64,000 nt of DNA, taken from positions 558,001 to 622,000 of the forward strand of contig BGKB01000012.1 in assembly GCA_003116975.1 (NCBI GenBank), given 5' to 3'. The DNA is from Aurantiochytrium sp. KH105. Its lineage: Eukaryota; Sar; Bigyra; Thraustochytrida; Thraustochytriidae. Shown here one piece after another: positions 45,378 through 55,211 of this stretch. Both the position numbers and the translations under genes were made by a program. The notes below the pieces were generated by a model. That model ran no database searches. It was not told the DNA's origin and saw nothing but the letters and a program-made list of their open reading frames with translations. The first letter of the stretch is position 1, and each line of letters starts with the position of its first letter.

Positions 45378-47828
45378 ATGGAATGGAGGGTGGTGGGCGT
45401 CCTGGGCCGCGGGTTCGCGCCCGCGCAGCCGCCGAGGATACGCGTGAGCGTCGTGCGCGTGGGCAAGGATGCCAGCAGGGACGCGGGATTTGGAGGGTCC
45501 AAGCCGAGGGAAAATTTTGACGCCGTAGACCCCGTTCGTGAGCCCGTAGGCGACATTCGGTGGAGACTCGAGACCCACGTACCTTGGTGCGAAACTCCCG
45601 ATGCCACGCTCGCGGCCTCGCCCAGCGCGGGTGACAATGCGCGAACGCAAAGTGCACGCCAAGAAATCAGGATACGCGTGGCAGGTGTTGGGAGCGTTCG
45701 TATCGACATGAAAACTGGCAATGAGGACCAGGCGCAACGCTGGCACGAGGTTGGAGACCCATCCCAAGGTCTCCAGGTACGACTCGTGATGAAGCAGCAG
45801 GCGGGGCAGCAAGCCGAGAGGGAAAGGCTTGCGCGCCGCGAACGGATCCAACGTCGCCAGCTCGAGCTCGCAATGATGCGACAGCTACGGCCTGAAAAAC
45901 TTCTTGCATGGGAAGAACGCCGTGCCCAGCGCGCTGCACGCATTATCCAACGATCTTGGAAATCCTCTCGTCGGCATACTAAACCCCGAACGGAGACACA
46001 TGTGACTCGTAAACGTGCCGATGACCTTGCACTAGATGATTTGATCGCTGAGGGGGACGAAGACGACGATGAGGAGGAGGACAACGATGGCGAAGAAGAT
46101 GAGGACGAGGATGACGACGAGAATGACGACAATATTGACGTTGGGGGAAACAATGCTACAAAAGGTGATGGTCGAGACTCTGCTGAAGAGGACGCGACGG
46201 GAAAGGATGGTCGAACAAAGCAAGCGATTAAGAGAAGATCAAAGCGGGAGGGCGCAGACGGCAGCACATTCGTGTCCACCACAGACGAGGATTCCAGGCG
46301 TCTGCACCAGCTCTTTGACGATCTGTCTCGGGAGGCCCACGATCGGATGGTGAATTGCGGACGCTTTTCAACCCACGAGAAATTCCAAGCACTCATGGAA
46401 GGCTACCGAGAGTTGCAAACACAGTGGGCAAGCTTTCAAGGACAAGACGAAGACATGCGGGAACACGAAGAATCCAGGGAACGTCTCTTGCGTCGGAGCG
46501 ACAAACTCTGCCTTCGGCTCGAGGGTCTTCAGGTTCCTCTCGCATCCTATCCTGACACGAGTGTCTCCGAAAACCAAGAGACAGCGCTGCTTGCAGCGTC
46601 CGACGAAATTGAGGCCGCGCATCCTCGAGAAGCAGAAGAGACGCAGTCACCGGCGGCGCCGCCGCCGCGTTGGCCTCTTTCGCGCAATCGCGTCGTGCTT
46701 GAAGCGGCACGCAACGCACATGCCACTGCTCTGGAAAATGCCCAAGTGGGCAAAGAGTGGTGGCGTGTGCAAGTCGGCCACGAGGAGCGAGACATTCGGA
46801 CTGTCAAGATGGACAAGGCTCCCTGGCGGGTCGATACAAGCTCCTTGGGTTCGGCCAAGGCTCAAGATGGCGAAGATGAAGACGCTGACGCACAGGCGTC
46901 CAAATGGTGGGTTGCGTACGCAAGCAAGAGTGCGGCTCAAGCGGAAGCGCTCGCTATCAAGGCTTTTAATCGTGTGGCGCAGCTCGATGTTTTTGAGGAC
47001 AATGTAAAGCGGGACACGGAGCGTCTTGTTCGCGAAGCGGAAGCGCGTCTACACGCACAGGAAAGTCCGTTGTTGCGCACGGCTCTTACCTGCCCGCCTC
47101 ACCGCTTACCTCGTCTACACAAGCTCCTCAAAGCAGCGCAAGAGCAGTATCAAAACCACGAATCAAAACATGTAGCGGTGACGACGGTGCCCGCGTCGCA
47201 ACAAGAAAGCCCAACGCAATCGTTGCGACTCGCGTCTCCTACAGCTCTTTCGGGCCGTGGCTCGCCTGCGGGGCCTGCAAGTCTCAGCGTGTCAGTTGCA
47301 CCAACCCTCGGATCACCGCGAGCTGCACGTCGGGGCAAACGCAAGAAGCGAAGCCGTCGCAAAGAGGCAGCCATGCAGTCGCACATTGAGGCGCTCGAGG
47401 AGCAAGTGGCTGTTTTGCGCTCTCAAATGGCACATTCGCAGCTTGAAAAATTGCGCGCCAGCGCTGGGATAGGCGGTGGTGCGCGACCAGTGGAAGGCCA
47501 ACAGGCTGGGCCACAAGGGAGTCATGGTCAACAAGCGCGACATGAAAATGGTGATAACTATAGAATGCGTGTAGTCGCGTCCCTTGGGGAAAAAAGTGAC
47601 GAGAATAGACTCGATGCAAACATCGCTAGCAAGGGGGGAGAAGAGGAGGAGTCGAAAAAGAGTGCGCGCAGGCCTGAAGATCATCAGTCGATGCAAATGA
47701 CGTCATCATCGTCGCCGTCATCGTCGCCAGAAGCCTTGGCGCCGCCAGCCAGATCAATCTCGGATACGACTACGGCGGCAGCACCTTCGTCATCTGTTTT
47801 AGAACGCTTTGAGCCCTCTGATTCATGA
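45378..47828 (+). CDS. Coiled-coil protein with C2-like N-terminus and IQ motif, function unknown
   Basis: An 816-aa product from the ATG at 45378; upstream in-frame sequence is GC-rich and low complexity. Residues ~10-135 look like a divergent beta-sandwich (C2-like) with RIRVSVVRVGKD and QEIRIRVAGVGSVRIDM. Next are a Gln/Arg-rich helix, an IQ-type motif AARIIQRSWKSSRRH (a calmodulin-binding signature), a long acidic Asp/Glu run, and a helical middle with RFSTHEKFQALMEGYRELQ. A Trp-rich pair, EWWRVQVGH and KWWVAYASK, and a helix at ~500-580 follow. The C-terminal coiled coil is HIEALEEQVAVLRSQMAHSQ, with a Ser/Pro tail. The last 145 nt overlap the coding end of UBA2 on the other strand, so the tail may be shorter or alternatively ended in vivo. 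No family recognised. Confidence 0.68.
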   Translation: MEWRVVGVLGRGFAPAQPPRIRVSVVRVGKDASRDAGFGGSKPRENFDAVDPVREPVGDIRWRLETHVPWCETPDATLAASPSAGDNARTQSARQEIRIRVAGVGSVRIDMKTGNEDQAQRWHEVGDPSQGLQVRLVMKQQAGQQAERERLARRERIQRRQLELAMMRQLRPEKLLAWEERRAQRAARIIQRSWKSSRRHTKPRTETHVTRKRADDLALDDLIAEGDEDDDEEEDNDGEEDEDEDDDENDDNIDVGGNNATKGDGRDSAEEDATGKDGRTKQAIKRRSKREGADGSTFVSTTDEDSRRLHQLFDDLSREAHDRMVNCGRFSTHEKFQALMEGYRELQTQWASFQGQDEDMREHEESRERLLRRSDKLCLRLEGLQVPLASYPDTSVSENQETALLAASDEIEAAHPREAEETQSPAAPPPRWPLSRNRVVLEAARNAHATALENAQVGKEWWRVQVGHEERDIRTVKMDKAPWRVDTSSLGSAKAQDGEDEDADAQASKWWVAYASKSAAQAEALAIKAFNRVAQLDVFEDNVKRDTERLVREAEARLHAQESPLLRTALTCPPHRLPRLHKLLKAAQEQYQNHESKHVAVTTVPASQQESPTQSLRLASPTALSGRGSPAGPASLSVSVAPTLGSPRAARRGKRKKRSRRKEAAMQSHIEALEEQVAVLRSQMAHSQLEKLRASAGIGGGARPVEGQQAGPQGSHGQQARHENGDNYRMRVVASLGEKSDENRLDANIASKGGEEEESKKSARRPEDHQSMQMTSSSSPSSSPEALAPPARSISDTTTAAAPSSSVLERFEPSDS

Positions 47829-49879
47829 TCTTTCTCGCCATCCTCCCTTGGGCGTTTTGATGAGCTCACGACCGTACTAGCCACGGCCACCAGCTCCTCT
47901 CCATCTTTGCCAGTGGACATGATGGCTTCAACTTCTTGCGTCTGCACGGGCGCATCGGAGGAGGACTCGGCCTTGTCGGCAGAAGGCTTTTCTTCACTGT
48001 CTTCTTTGGCATCTGGCTTGGCGACGGGCTCCTCGCCGCCAACCTCGAATAAGTCCGGGTTTTCCTCGGCATCATAGACTTTTTGATGAACAAGCACCTT
48101 GAACTTCATATCCTGTGAAAAGTCTTCGACATCAACAATGGTGCCCTCCTTGATGCCTCCGGCCGGGCAGTCCGCGAGAGCTTTAGGCTTGTTTGCTTCG
48201 AAAAATTCCACCTCGTCCTCGTCGAGACCATCGCCCTCGGCATATAATTCCGAAGCGTCGAGCATGATGCTTGGCAAGTTGACGCCGAGACGACCCTTGA
48301 GCACGCGGTCAATGAGGTCGCCAAAGATGAACTTGCTCGTGTCTACGGACAAAGTGACCAGAGCGTTGCCACAGGAAAAGCACTTGGGGTTGGGCGGGGG
48401 AAGGCCCGTCGCCTGCAGCAGGTAGCCGCGACCCACAGGCTCGCGCGCGACCCAAACGGCGGTACTGTTTGTGGTGAGCGCCGGGCTCGCGGCGTCCGTG
48501 TCCTCCGCGGACGCACTCGGAGCGCGCCAGGTTGCATTCGCGACGGGCACGCGCTTGAGCGCAGCGAGGATCTTGATGGCTTCGAGGGTCTGGAGGCCCG
48601 CCACGATAGCGTTGGTAGTGGCGATGGCGTGGATGATGTTACCTGCGATGCCCTTGGTATCCCAAAGGCTCTTGCGCTCAATGTTGAAGCAATGGCAGCG
48701 CAAGTTGGATGCCGCCGTCACAAATCGCAATGTGAGTGCATCATCCTTGTCAAAGACCATGTCACCAAGCGACCCACGGCGCTCGGGCCCAAGCAAGGTG
48801 ACGACGCTATCGACGAACATATCCGTGCACTCCTTGAGACTCATGATGCGTTGGTCCTTGAGACCGCCAGCCTGCTGGCCGCTGGCGTCCTCGTCAGCCT
48901 TGGATGATGCTTCTTCAAAGGTGAGAGGAGTTGGCCGCTTGTTTGCGCCCTTGTATCCATTGCGAAGTTGCAACTTGAAGCGAATCTCATGGTCAAAGAC
49001 GGCGTCAAAGACGCGCCGTGCGTACGCGCGTACCGTCTCGTCCTTGTCGAGCTCGTCGCCTGATGGGCGGGAGGCGACGGCCTCGACAATTTGTGAACGA
49101 ATTTCCTTTTCCTTGTTTTGGTCCTCTTTGATCTCGGCAGATGATGGCGCATCCGCCTCCGCCTCCGCCTCCGTAGCCTTTGCGTCGGGATCAGCGGACT
49201 CTTCCTTGTTTGCATCGGCAATGTCCTCGTCAGGCTCCGTGCCGCTGAGCATGGATTCCTCGGCATTGCCAAACATGAGCTTGAAGAGCTCCTTGGCCCA
49301 GACGATGCAATGCACTGGCTTGTCGGGCGTGCTACGAATGGTGCAAATGGCAAAAGTGCGCTTGTTCTCCGTCTTGGGTTCGCAGTCGAAGCAGGCCGTT
49401 TCACGACCCACGTGAATGTTGGTTTGTCCCAAGTAGCCTTGAGTGCCGGCGTCGATGAGGGGTTTCTTGGCAGCTAGACAAAGACGATTCACGTGCTGCC
49501 GGGCGCCGACATTATCAAGAGCGTTGAGCACAATGTCAAACTTGGAGATGAACTGGACACCAAAGCGCTCCTCTTTGACGTTGCCATGATGAGCGACGAT
49601 TTTTGCGTCAGGGTTAAATTGAAGTGCGACCTCGCGTGCTACCTCACTCTTTGACATGCCCACGTGCTTGCTGCGAAAGAGGAACTGGCGATTCAGGTTC
49701 GAGACGTCGATGGTGTCCAGGTCAACGATCTCAATGTCTCCAAATCCGGACATGACGAGATTTTTCAGAATCTCGACGCCAATGCCGCCCGATCCAACGA
49801 CGAGCACCTTGCATGATCGCACCTGGGCAAACAAGTCAGCGCCGAGGCTTCGTTCGAGGTGCGCATATCGGGCCGTCAT
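47684..49879 (-). CDS. UBA2: SUMO-activating enzyme subunit 2
   Basis: A 731-aa catalytic half of the SUMO E1, which adenylates SUMO with SAE1/AOS1, carries it on a cysteine and passes it to UBC9. The start is ATG 49879 (MTARYAHLER); upstream is only a GTG. Adenylation domain: VLVVGSGGIGVEILKNLVMS, DLDTIDVSNLNRQFLFR and NALDNVGARQHVNRLC. The zinc site starts ACFDC (CFDC pair, ~163-166) and ends NPKCFSCGN. The catalytic Cys is in AICTIRSTP (~Cys180). An acidic insert in the Cys domain (~225-260) is longer than in animals. A ubiquitin-fold domain lies around ~500-610. The tail ends in acidic DDDDVICID, matching the conserved C-terminus of UBA2 orthologues and resembling a SUMO-interacting motif. 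Confidence 0.95.
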   Translation of the reverse strand: MTARYAHLERSLGADLFAQVRSCKVLVVGSGGIGVEILKNLVMSGFGDIEIVDLDTIDVSNLNRQFLFRSKHVGMSKSEVAREVALQFNPDAKIVAHHGNVKEERFGVQFISKFDIVLNALDNVGARQHVNRLCLAAKKPLIDAGTQGYLGQTNIHVGRETACFDCEPKTENKRTFAICTIRSTPDKPVHCIVWAKELFKLMFGNAEESMLSGTEPDEDIADANKEESADPDAKATEAEAEADAPSSAEIKEDQNKEKEIRSQIVEAVASRPSGDELDKDETVRAYARRVFDAVFDHEIRFKLQLRNGYKGANKRPTPLTFEEASSKADEDASGQQAGGLKDQRIMSLKECTDMFVDSVVTLLGPERRGSLGDMVFDKDDALTLRFVTAASNLRCHCFNIERKSLWDTKGIAGNIIHAIATTNAIVAGLQTLEAIKILAALKRVPVANATWRAPSASAEDTDAASPALTTNSTAVWVAREPVGRGYLLQATGLPPPNPKCFSCGNALVTLSVDTSKFIFGDLIDRVLKGRLGVNLPSIMLDASELYAEGDGLDEDEVEFFEANKPKALADCPAGGIKEGTIVDVEDFSQDMKFKVLVHQKVYDAEENPDLFEVGGEEPVAKPDAKEDSEEKPSADKAESSSDAPVQTQEVEAIMSTGKDGEELVAVASTVVSSSKRPREDGEKDHESEGSKRSKTDDEGAAAVVVSEIDLAGGAKASGDDDGDDDDVICID

Positions 49880-50484
49880 CCTGGATGATCGATCTCCCAC
49901 CCGCGCGCGAGGCTGGTTGCTGCAAAAGATGCTGGCTGCTTGCTGCTGCTCACGACGCCCGGCGCGGAGAGAGAAAGGAAGAGATCTCTAGCGGACGAGG
50001 AGGAGCAACGTAGAGACTTGACTCTCCCTCTCCCTGGTGCGCGCGTGCACACGACCGACGACGCGGCACGTCGAGCGAGGCGCGTTGGCTTTGCAGTTTG
50101 GTGGTTTGTCTGTCTGTTTGTCTTGCCACCAAATCAAATCAAATAAAGAAGATTTTTTATTTTTGGTTTTTGCGGGTTTTTGGTTTTGTCGTACCGCTTT
50201 CACCGCGAGTCGTGGAAACTGAAGAATGCCAAGCAACATTTCGATTAGACCTCGAAAGACCAAGCTATCTTTCAATTTACGGATTACGGATCGAAGACTT
50301 TCCACAATAACTTGGTGATCAGGGGCCCTGGGAGGCCTTCAAGAGAGACTTTGCAAGTCTTGCTCGTCTACATTTTTCAATGCCGTTGCACAACAGACAC
50401 AGAAGGGCCTAGGCCTCTATCTTTTTGTCGGCCTCGCAAAGAGAAAGTCGGAGAACGGGGGGTGCATATGAAAGAAAATAAGTT
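49880..50484. other. 5' flank of UBA2 and 3' flank of the fusion gene
   Basis: About 600 bases between two minus-strand genes. Mixed composition, with an AT-rich stretch at ~50130-50200. Nothing supported. Confidence 0.5.
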
Positions 50485-53436
50485 TTATTTGGAGGTGAGC
50501 TTCTCACGAGCAATAAGCGCGCCATGGGAAATCAATGCTGCGCCTTGGCCAGAGCCGTCCTTCGCAAGGATGACGTTGCACTGCACGGCAAGTTCGCCCA
50601 AACCGGCCGAAAGACGCTGACGAAAGGACGGATGATGCTCAAAGACGGAACCATCAATACCAACAACGAGGTCAGAGTCCTGCGAACCAATTTGGCGGAT
50701 GCAGGCGGCAATTGCGCAGGCCGTGAGGTTTGCGGCGCGCTGAATAATCATACCGCAAATCTCCTTGAGCTTGATGCGATCCTCGAGCGTGGAACCCTCG
50801 ACGCCAAAGGTTTTCTCGACACGGTGGACAATGTGCAGCTGCTCGGACATGTCGTACTCGATATCCGAAAGGTAGCGACTGAGGAAGGAGTTGGGCTTGC
50901 GAAGGTCGGCTTTGACCTCGACACCAGGCTCTGACCAAATCTCGCCCGAATCATACATGCGCACGAGGCAAAGGCGAACCATCTCACCCAAATACATGCC
51001 CGAGATCATCTTTTCCAAGAGCTGCTGGCCCTTGTTGCGCGAGTTGTCGTCGATTTCACGGTCGACATCCGTGCTTGGGAGCATTTTACCATTCGATCCG
51101 AAGTTACCCCACTCTGTGTTGATGATCATCTCGCCACCGCGGTCGCGGATCTCCTTGGGCAGCTTGAGGATGTTCTCGACCTTTTCACGGTAGGCGGCGT
51201 TGGTGCCTGTGCCGAGAATGACGCCAATGTGCGTGCGTGGGTCCGTGTAAGCGGCGCTAATGAGGGTACCGACCGTGTCGTTGACGAGGGCAGTAATGTC
51301 GCCCTCGAAGCCGCGACGCTTGAAGGCGTCGCGAAGGAGTTCTACAACATCGTGGTCGACGACACCCGTGGTGTTAAAGCCCTTGGTCCAGCTGATGAGC
51401 GTGCCGCGATCGATGGCGGTCTGCTGCGTAGGGAAGGAAAACGTAAACCCATAGAAGCGGCCGCCAGTGGTAGCGTCATCGGCGGACGTATCGAGCGATG
51501 CAACACACTCGGCCAGAAAGTCAAAGAGCTCTTCAGCCGTGCCGGTCATCTTGCTATCAGGCACGGTGTATTTCCGCTCATCCGTGATGGAGGCGGAGCC
51601 CATGCCGTCAAAGGTGAAGCGCGAGACGCGAAAGTTGGTACCACCCAGATCAAGCGCGTAAAAGACGCCCTTTTCGCGGCTTGTGGGAATCTCCGTCACA
51701 TAGCTGGGCAGCATGCGGATCGAGCTCTCGATACCCTGAAGACCACGACGCATTTCCATGAAGAAGTGAGTGGCGATTTCCTCCATTTGGGATCCAGTAA
51801 GGCTGAACTGAGACGTGAGGTCGGAAAAGACCGAACGAGGCTTGAAGCCGAGGAGTTCGGACTCGAGTTTGTAGCCCACGAATCCAGCGCTTGCCATGAG
51901 ATTGTACGCCGCCGAGGGTCCGCGGCTGCCCACAACGTAGCGATGGACCTCGACACCTTCAAGGTCATCGTCGCCTTCGATATCGCGGAGAAGGGGGTCG
52001 AAGATGTTCCAAATGGCGTCAACTTCATCGTCGCGGGAGAATGAGGAACGGTCGTTGCTGATGACATCGTAGATGAGACGCTCGTACGAGTCTGGCGTAT
52101 AGGCGTTGAGGAGCGGGTACTCGGCGAGCGCAGAGTTTTTGCGCGGCTTACCATCCACATCCGCGGCGAGACTCTGCGCAATGGGTGATTCAAAGCGCGA
52201 GGCCATCTTGTTGAGGTTCGTCTGACTGGTGACGTGCTGCATGGCAGGACGGTTGATGCTGTCGAGCAGCGTAGAGGGGTCGTTTCCGAGCAGGTCGAGC
52301 TTGGTGACCGCAACATTGAGCTTGAGGCCGGGCACCTTGCGCATCATCTTCATGTAAATATCGCTGTTGGGCTGAATGCGGATGACCAGCTCGTTAAGCG
52401 GGCCGCCGCCACGGTGCGCGGGGAAGAGCTTGTTGTGTGGCGGCTTGAATTGGACGCGCACATCGGTGCGGCGTTCGTACATGCCCTTTCCTGCCTTGAG
52501 GATGAAAGGAACGCCGTGCCAGCGAGGGTTGTTGATGTACAGCACGCAGAGCGCAAAGGTGGGCGTCGAGGAATCGGCGTTCACGCCCTCGGTGTCGGTG
52601 TAGCCGCGGTACTGGCCAAGCACAGTGTCCTCGAGCTTGGCGGGCTCGACGCAGCGGAGAACCTTGGCAACCTCGTCGCTGACGCTCTTGCCATCAGTGA
52701 GATCTACAGGGGTTTCCATGGCGACGAGCGCCATGATATGCATGAGATGGTCAATGATAAGGTCGCGAATGATGCCGTAGTCGTCAAAGACAGAGGCGAG
52801 CTCGCCAGAGGGCACGAGGATGCTCTCGCGGCAGCTGATCACGACTGCGTTGACGTTGCTCGAGTTCCAGGATGGTTCAAGGAAGCGGTTGGCAAAGCGG
52901 ACTGCGACGATGTTCTGCACCATTTCCTTGCCAACGAAATGGTCGAGGCGAAAGATGTTTTCCTCGCCATCAAAGGCCTTTTGCAGCTTGCGTGTGAGAT
53001 CTTTGGCAGAGCGCCCATCGTAATGGAGGGGCCTCTCGACGACGCAGCGCAGCCAGCCACCGGCCTTTTTGCACTGCACGCGGAGCTTGTTGGCGAGAGG
53101 CTCCGGGTCAGTCTCGGCAATATCAAGCAGCGGGTTGAGGTAGACGAGGACGCGAGAGTGGCCCTCGAGGCGCTTCGCCACGACGTCTGCGACTTCGGCC
53201 TTGAGGCAGTCTCCCTGAATAAAATGACACTTGTCGAGGAAGCCGTCGAGATCTCCTGCGCCGAGACGGGGGCGCAGGGACTTTCGAAAGGATGCATCGT
53301 TGAGATCATCCTCTGCGACGCAGATGACCGTCATCTCGCGCACGGTCTCGGTGCAAAAGAGCCTGAAGAGCGCCGGGAAGGTGTTCTTGAACGCCAGTTC
53401 GCCCGTGGCGTCCACGACAACGACGCCGACCGGCAT
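50485..53436 (-). CDS. Fused glucose-6-phosphate dehydrogenase and hexokinase
   Basis: One uninterrupted 983-codon frame encodes two enzymes. Residues 1-~500 follow glucose-6-phosphate dehydrogenase: GELAFKNTFPALFRLF (family GDLAKKKxxPALF), VVERPLHYD (EKPFGxD), FRLDHFVGKEMVQN with the active-site Asp-His and Lys (163-174), RVQFKPPHNKLF, and YERLIYDVISNDRSSF (451-466). The N-terminal Rossmann glycines are altered (VVVDATGEL for FGASGDL) and the EKP lysine is Arg136. Residues ~540-983 are a eukaryotic hexokinase with intact motifs: ALDLGGTNFRVSRFTF (~594-609), FSFPTQQTAIDRGTLISWTK (~666-685), ALVNDTVGTL with the catalytic Asp720, and LGTGTNAAY (741-749). Together they would turn glucose into glucose-6-phosphate and then 6-phosphogluconolactone. 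The start is ATG 53436. Confidence 0.93.
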   Translation of the reverse strand: MPVGVVVVDATGELAFKNTFPALFRLFCTETVREMTVICVAEDDLNDASFRKSLRPRLGAGDLDGFLDKCHFIQGDCLKAEVADVVAKRLEGHSRVLVYLNPLLDIAETDPEPLANKLRVQCKKAGGWLRCVVERPLHYDGRSAKDLTRKLQKAFDGEENIFRLDHFVGKEMVQNIVAVRFANRFLEPSWNSSNVNAVVISCRESILVPSGELASVFDDYGIIRDLIIDHLMHIMALVAMETPVDLTDGKSVSDEVAKVLRCVEPAKLEDTVLGQYRGYTDTEGVNADSSTPTFALCVLYINNPRWHGVPFILKAGKGMYERRTDVRVQFKPPHNKLFPAHRGGGPLNELVIRIQPNSDIYMKMMRKVPGLKLNVAVTKLDLLGNDPSTLLDSINRPAMQHVTSQTNLNKMASRFESPIAQSLAADVDGKPRKNSALAEYPLLNAYTPDSYERLIYDVISNDRSSFSRDDEVDAIWNIFDPLLRDIEGDDDLEGVEVHRYVVGSRGPSAAYNLMASAGFVGYKLESELLGFKPRSVFSDLTSQFSLTGSQMEEIATHFFMEMRRGLQGIESSIRMLPSYVTEIPTSREKGVFYALDLGGTNFRVSRFTFDGMGSASITDERKYTVPDSKMTGTAEELFDFLAECVASLDTSADDATTGGRFYGFTFSFPTQQTAIDRGTLISWTKGFNTTGVVDHDVVELLRDAFKRRGFEGDITALVNDTVGTLISAAYTDPRTHIGVILGTGTNAAYREKVENILKLPKEIRDRGGEMIINTEWGNFGSNGKMLPSTDVDREIDDNSRNKGQQLLEKMISGMYLGEMVRLCLVRMYDSGEIWSEPGVEVKADLRKPNSFLSRYLSDIEYDMSEQLHIVHRVEKTFGVEGSTLEDRIKLKEICGMIIQRAANLTACAIAACIRQIGSQDSDLVVGIDGSVFEHHPSFRQRLSAGLGELAVQCNVILAKDGSGQGAALISHGALIAREKLTSK

Positions 53437-54173
53437 CTTGCTTGAGGTGGGGTCAAAAGGTTGCTGTCTTGAGTGACGTGCTTGTCTTTTCCCTTGCGCG
53501 TACCCGCGGAGGCTTTGTTGGAGCGATGGCTACACGCGCGCGCCAAAGTTAGGGGACTGCAGCTTGTATCTTGTGGGCCTCGCCGAGACGGAGCTTCGGT
53601 TCGACTCGATGCAAGCAGAACAGAGGAGGCCAGAGCGGAGTGGCGCAGAGCAGAGGAGAGCAGAGTTGCTGTCTGCTCTCACTACGGCGGTAGGGTCTGC
53701 GCCGCTGTCGGGCGAGGCGAGTTTCTCCTCCTCAGCGCGGCACAAAGATGCCGCGAGGTCCCGTGTGGACGACGGTGCCAGTGAACCCACCCTCTGGTCT
53801 CCGCACGCGCGCCGGACTTGGCTCCGGCGCGCCGGCAAGAGCTCGAGCGCGGCGGTCTGCACAGCGAGCGAGCAAGCGAGCGCGCGCGCGGTCTCGCGAA
53901 GGCGGCGGGCTCCTGAGCTCTGGGTCTGTCGGGCTGGGCCACGTACGCCTCTCTGTCTGCCAGTGCCTTCTTCCTCTCTGATCAGAGAATCACCCGCTGA
54001 CAGCTGAGGCGCAGGCGGGCCTACCGCTCGAAGAGCAGCTGCAGACAGGGAGCGCAGCGGCGGCGGCGCGGACGCTCCTCGGGCCCGCGGGCGCTCGCCG
54101 TGGCCTCTGGCGCGGCGTCGGGAGTCTGTGCGCGCGGGCTTGGATCCAAGGCGGCCGCGCGTCCCGACGGAGA

Positions 54174-54226
54174 ATTCAAAACTTCAAACTTCAAATTCAA
54201 ATTCAAATTCAAATTCAAATTCAAAT
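54174..54226. repeat. (TTCAAA)n hexanucleotide array
   Basis: About eight TTCAAA units, slightly imperfect at the left end. Confidence 0.95.
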
Positions 54227-54510
54227 CGAGTTTCGATTCGAGAATTCAAATCGGCAGTCGGGATTCGAAAAGCAAACTCGAATCGTCGACCCGCCAACTT
54301 GAACCGGAGCGAAGAACACAAGCCGCGGCGCGGAACAAACGAGCTCGCGGCAGGAGAGGCCCGCCCCGGCCCCGAGGCAGCGCCCGCGCGCCCGACAGTG
54401 CGGTGCGGGATTCGCTTCGGCGTGCGCGGCAGCTTCCTGGTCCACACTCCCCCGCGAGCCGCAGCTTCGCTATAGCAGTAAAGTAAAGCTGAGAAGAAAA
54501 CAAGGTCTCG

Positions 54511-54550
54511 ATGCCATGCCATGCCATGCCATGCCATGCCGTGCCACGCC
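54511..54550. repeat. (ATGCC)n pentanucleotide array
   Basis: Six perfect ATGCC units then diverged GTGCCACGCC copies. Confidence 0.95.
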
Positions 54551-55042
54551 ACATGCCAACGCCGCATGCCAACGCCACATCCCAACGCGTGTCGGGCGGA
54601 GATCTACCATCGCTCCGCGCGCCGCCGTCGCGGCAGCCTGCAGCTGGCGGCAGCTCGCGGCAGCCTGCAGCTGGCGGCAGCTCGCGGCAGGCGCGGGCTA
54701 GGCCCGGATCGCGGACGCCGCGGGGCCCGACTTTGCGCCGGCAATCTGCGACGGGATGTTGTCGTGACTTATCGCGCTGCCGACGGCGACATGGAAGCTC
54801 CGGGGCCGACAATGCGCCAAGATGGATCTGCCCGTCGCACTCGCAGTTGTTGTCGGTCGCAGTCGCAGCCTCAGTCGCAGCCTCGGTCGCAGCGCTCGCT
54901 GTCGGCAGCGGCCGCAACCGGTCGACCGGAGCCAGGGACGTGAGGTGGAGAGCAAGCCGCGGCCTGTAGCGGCCTTGACAAGGAGTGGGCGAGAGAGACT
55001 TTGATTGGCTCGTGTGGCCCCGACTGCGACTGCGGCTGAAAG

Positions 55043-55211
55043 AAAGCCCCCGGGGGAAAATTTCGGGCTCGCAGGACATGGCAGCAGCGGTGGTAATGCG
55101 GGACAAACAGAATACACGCCTGGGCCTACTTCACTTGGCATTCTGGTGATGATTCTACTCGCGGCAGCGGCTGTGCAGTTTATTTATCTCTGGCCATGCT
55201 GCTTGGTCTAA
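55043..55211 (+). CDS. Possible terminal exon of a small tail-anchored ER protein (SERP1/RAMP4-like)
   Basis: A short frame ending at 55211 codes for KPPGENFGLAGHG, a Gly-rich linker, then EYTPGP followed by a clean single membrane helix (SLGILVMILLAAAAVQFIYL) and WPCCLV. RAMP4/SERP1 proteins have the same plan: a ~35-residue basic head, Y-x-x-GP, and one C-terminal helix with VQFI/FQII at its end. There is no in-frame ATG; the frame is closed by a stop at 55002-55004, and the first AG that could serve as acceptor is at 55041-55042. An upstream exon would be needed, and I could not identify one with confidence. Sec61-beta is the other candidate family. Treat as tentative. Confidence 0.3.

Larger units (their letters stand above)
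53437..55042. other. GC-rich 5' flank of the fusion gene with simple repeats
   Basis: About 1.6 kb upstream of the G6PD-hexokinase gene. It contains TTCAAA and CCATG arrays and two copies of a CAGCCTGCAGCTGGCGGCAG unit near 54636-54680. Overlapping frames on both strands are repeat translations. No gene supported. Confidence 0.5.

Noticed and set aside
47684-49900. UBA2 start at 49900
   Set aside because: That codon is GTG; the first ATG is 49879.
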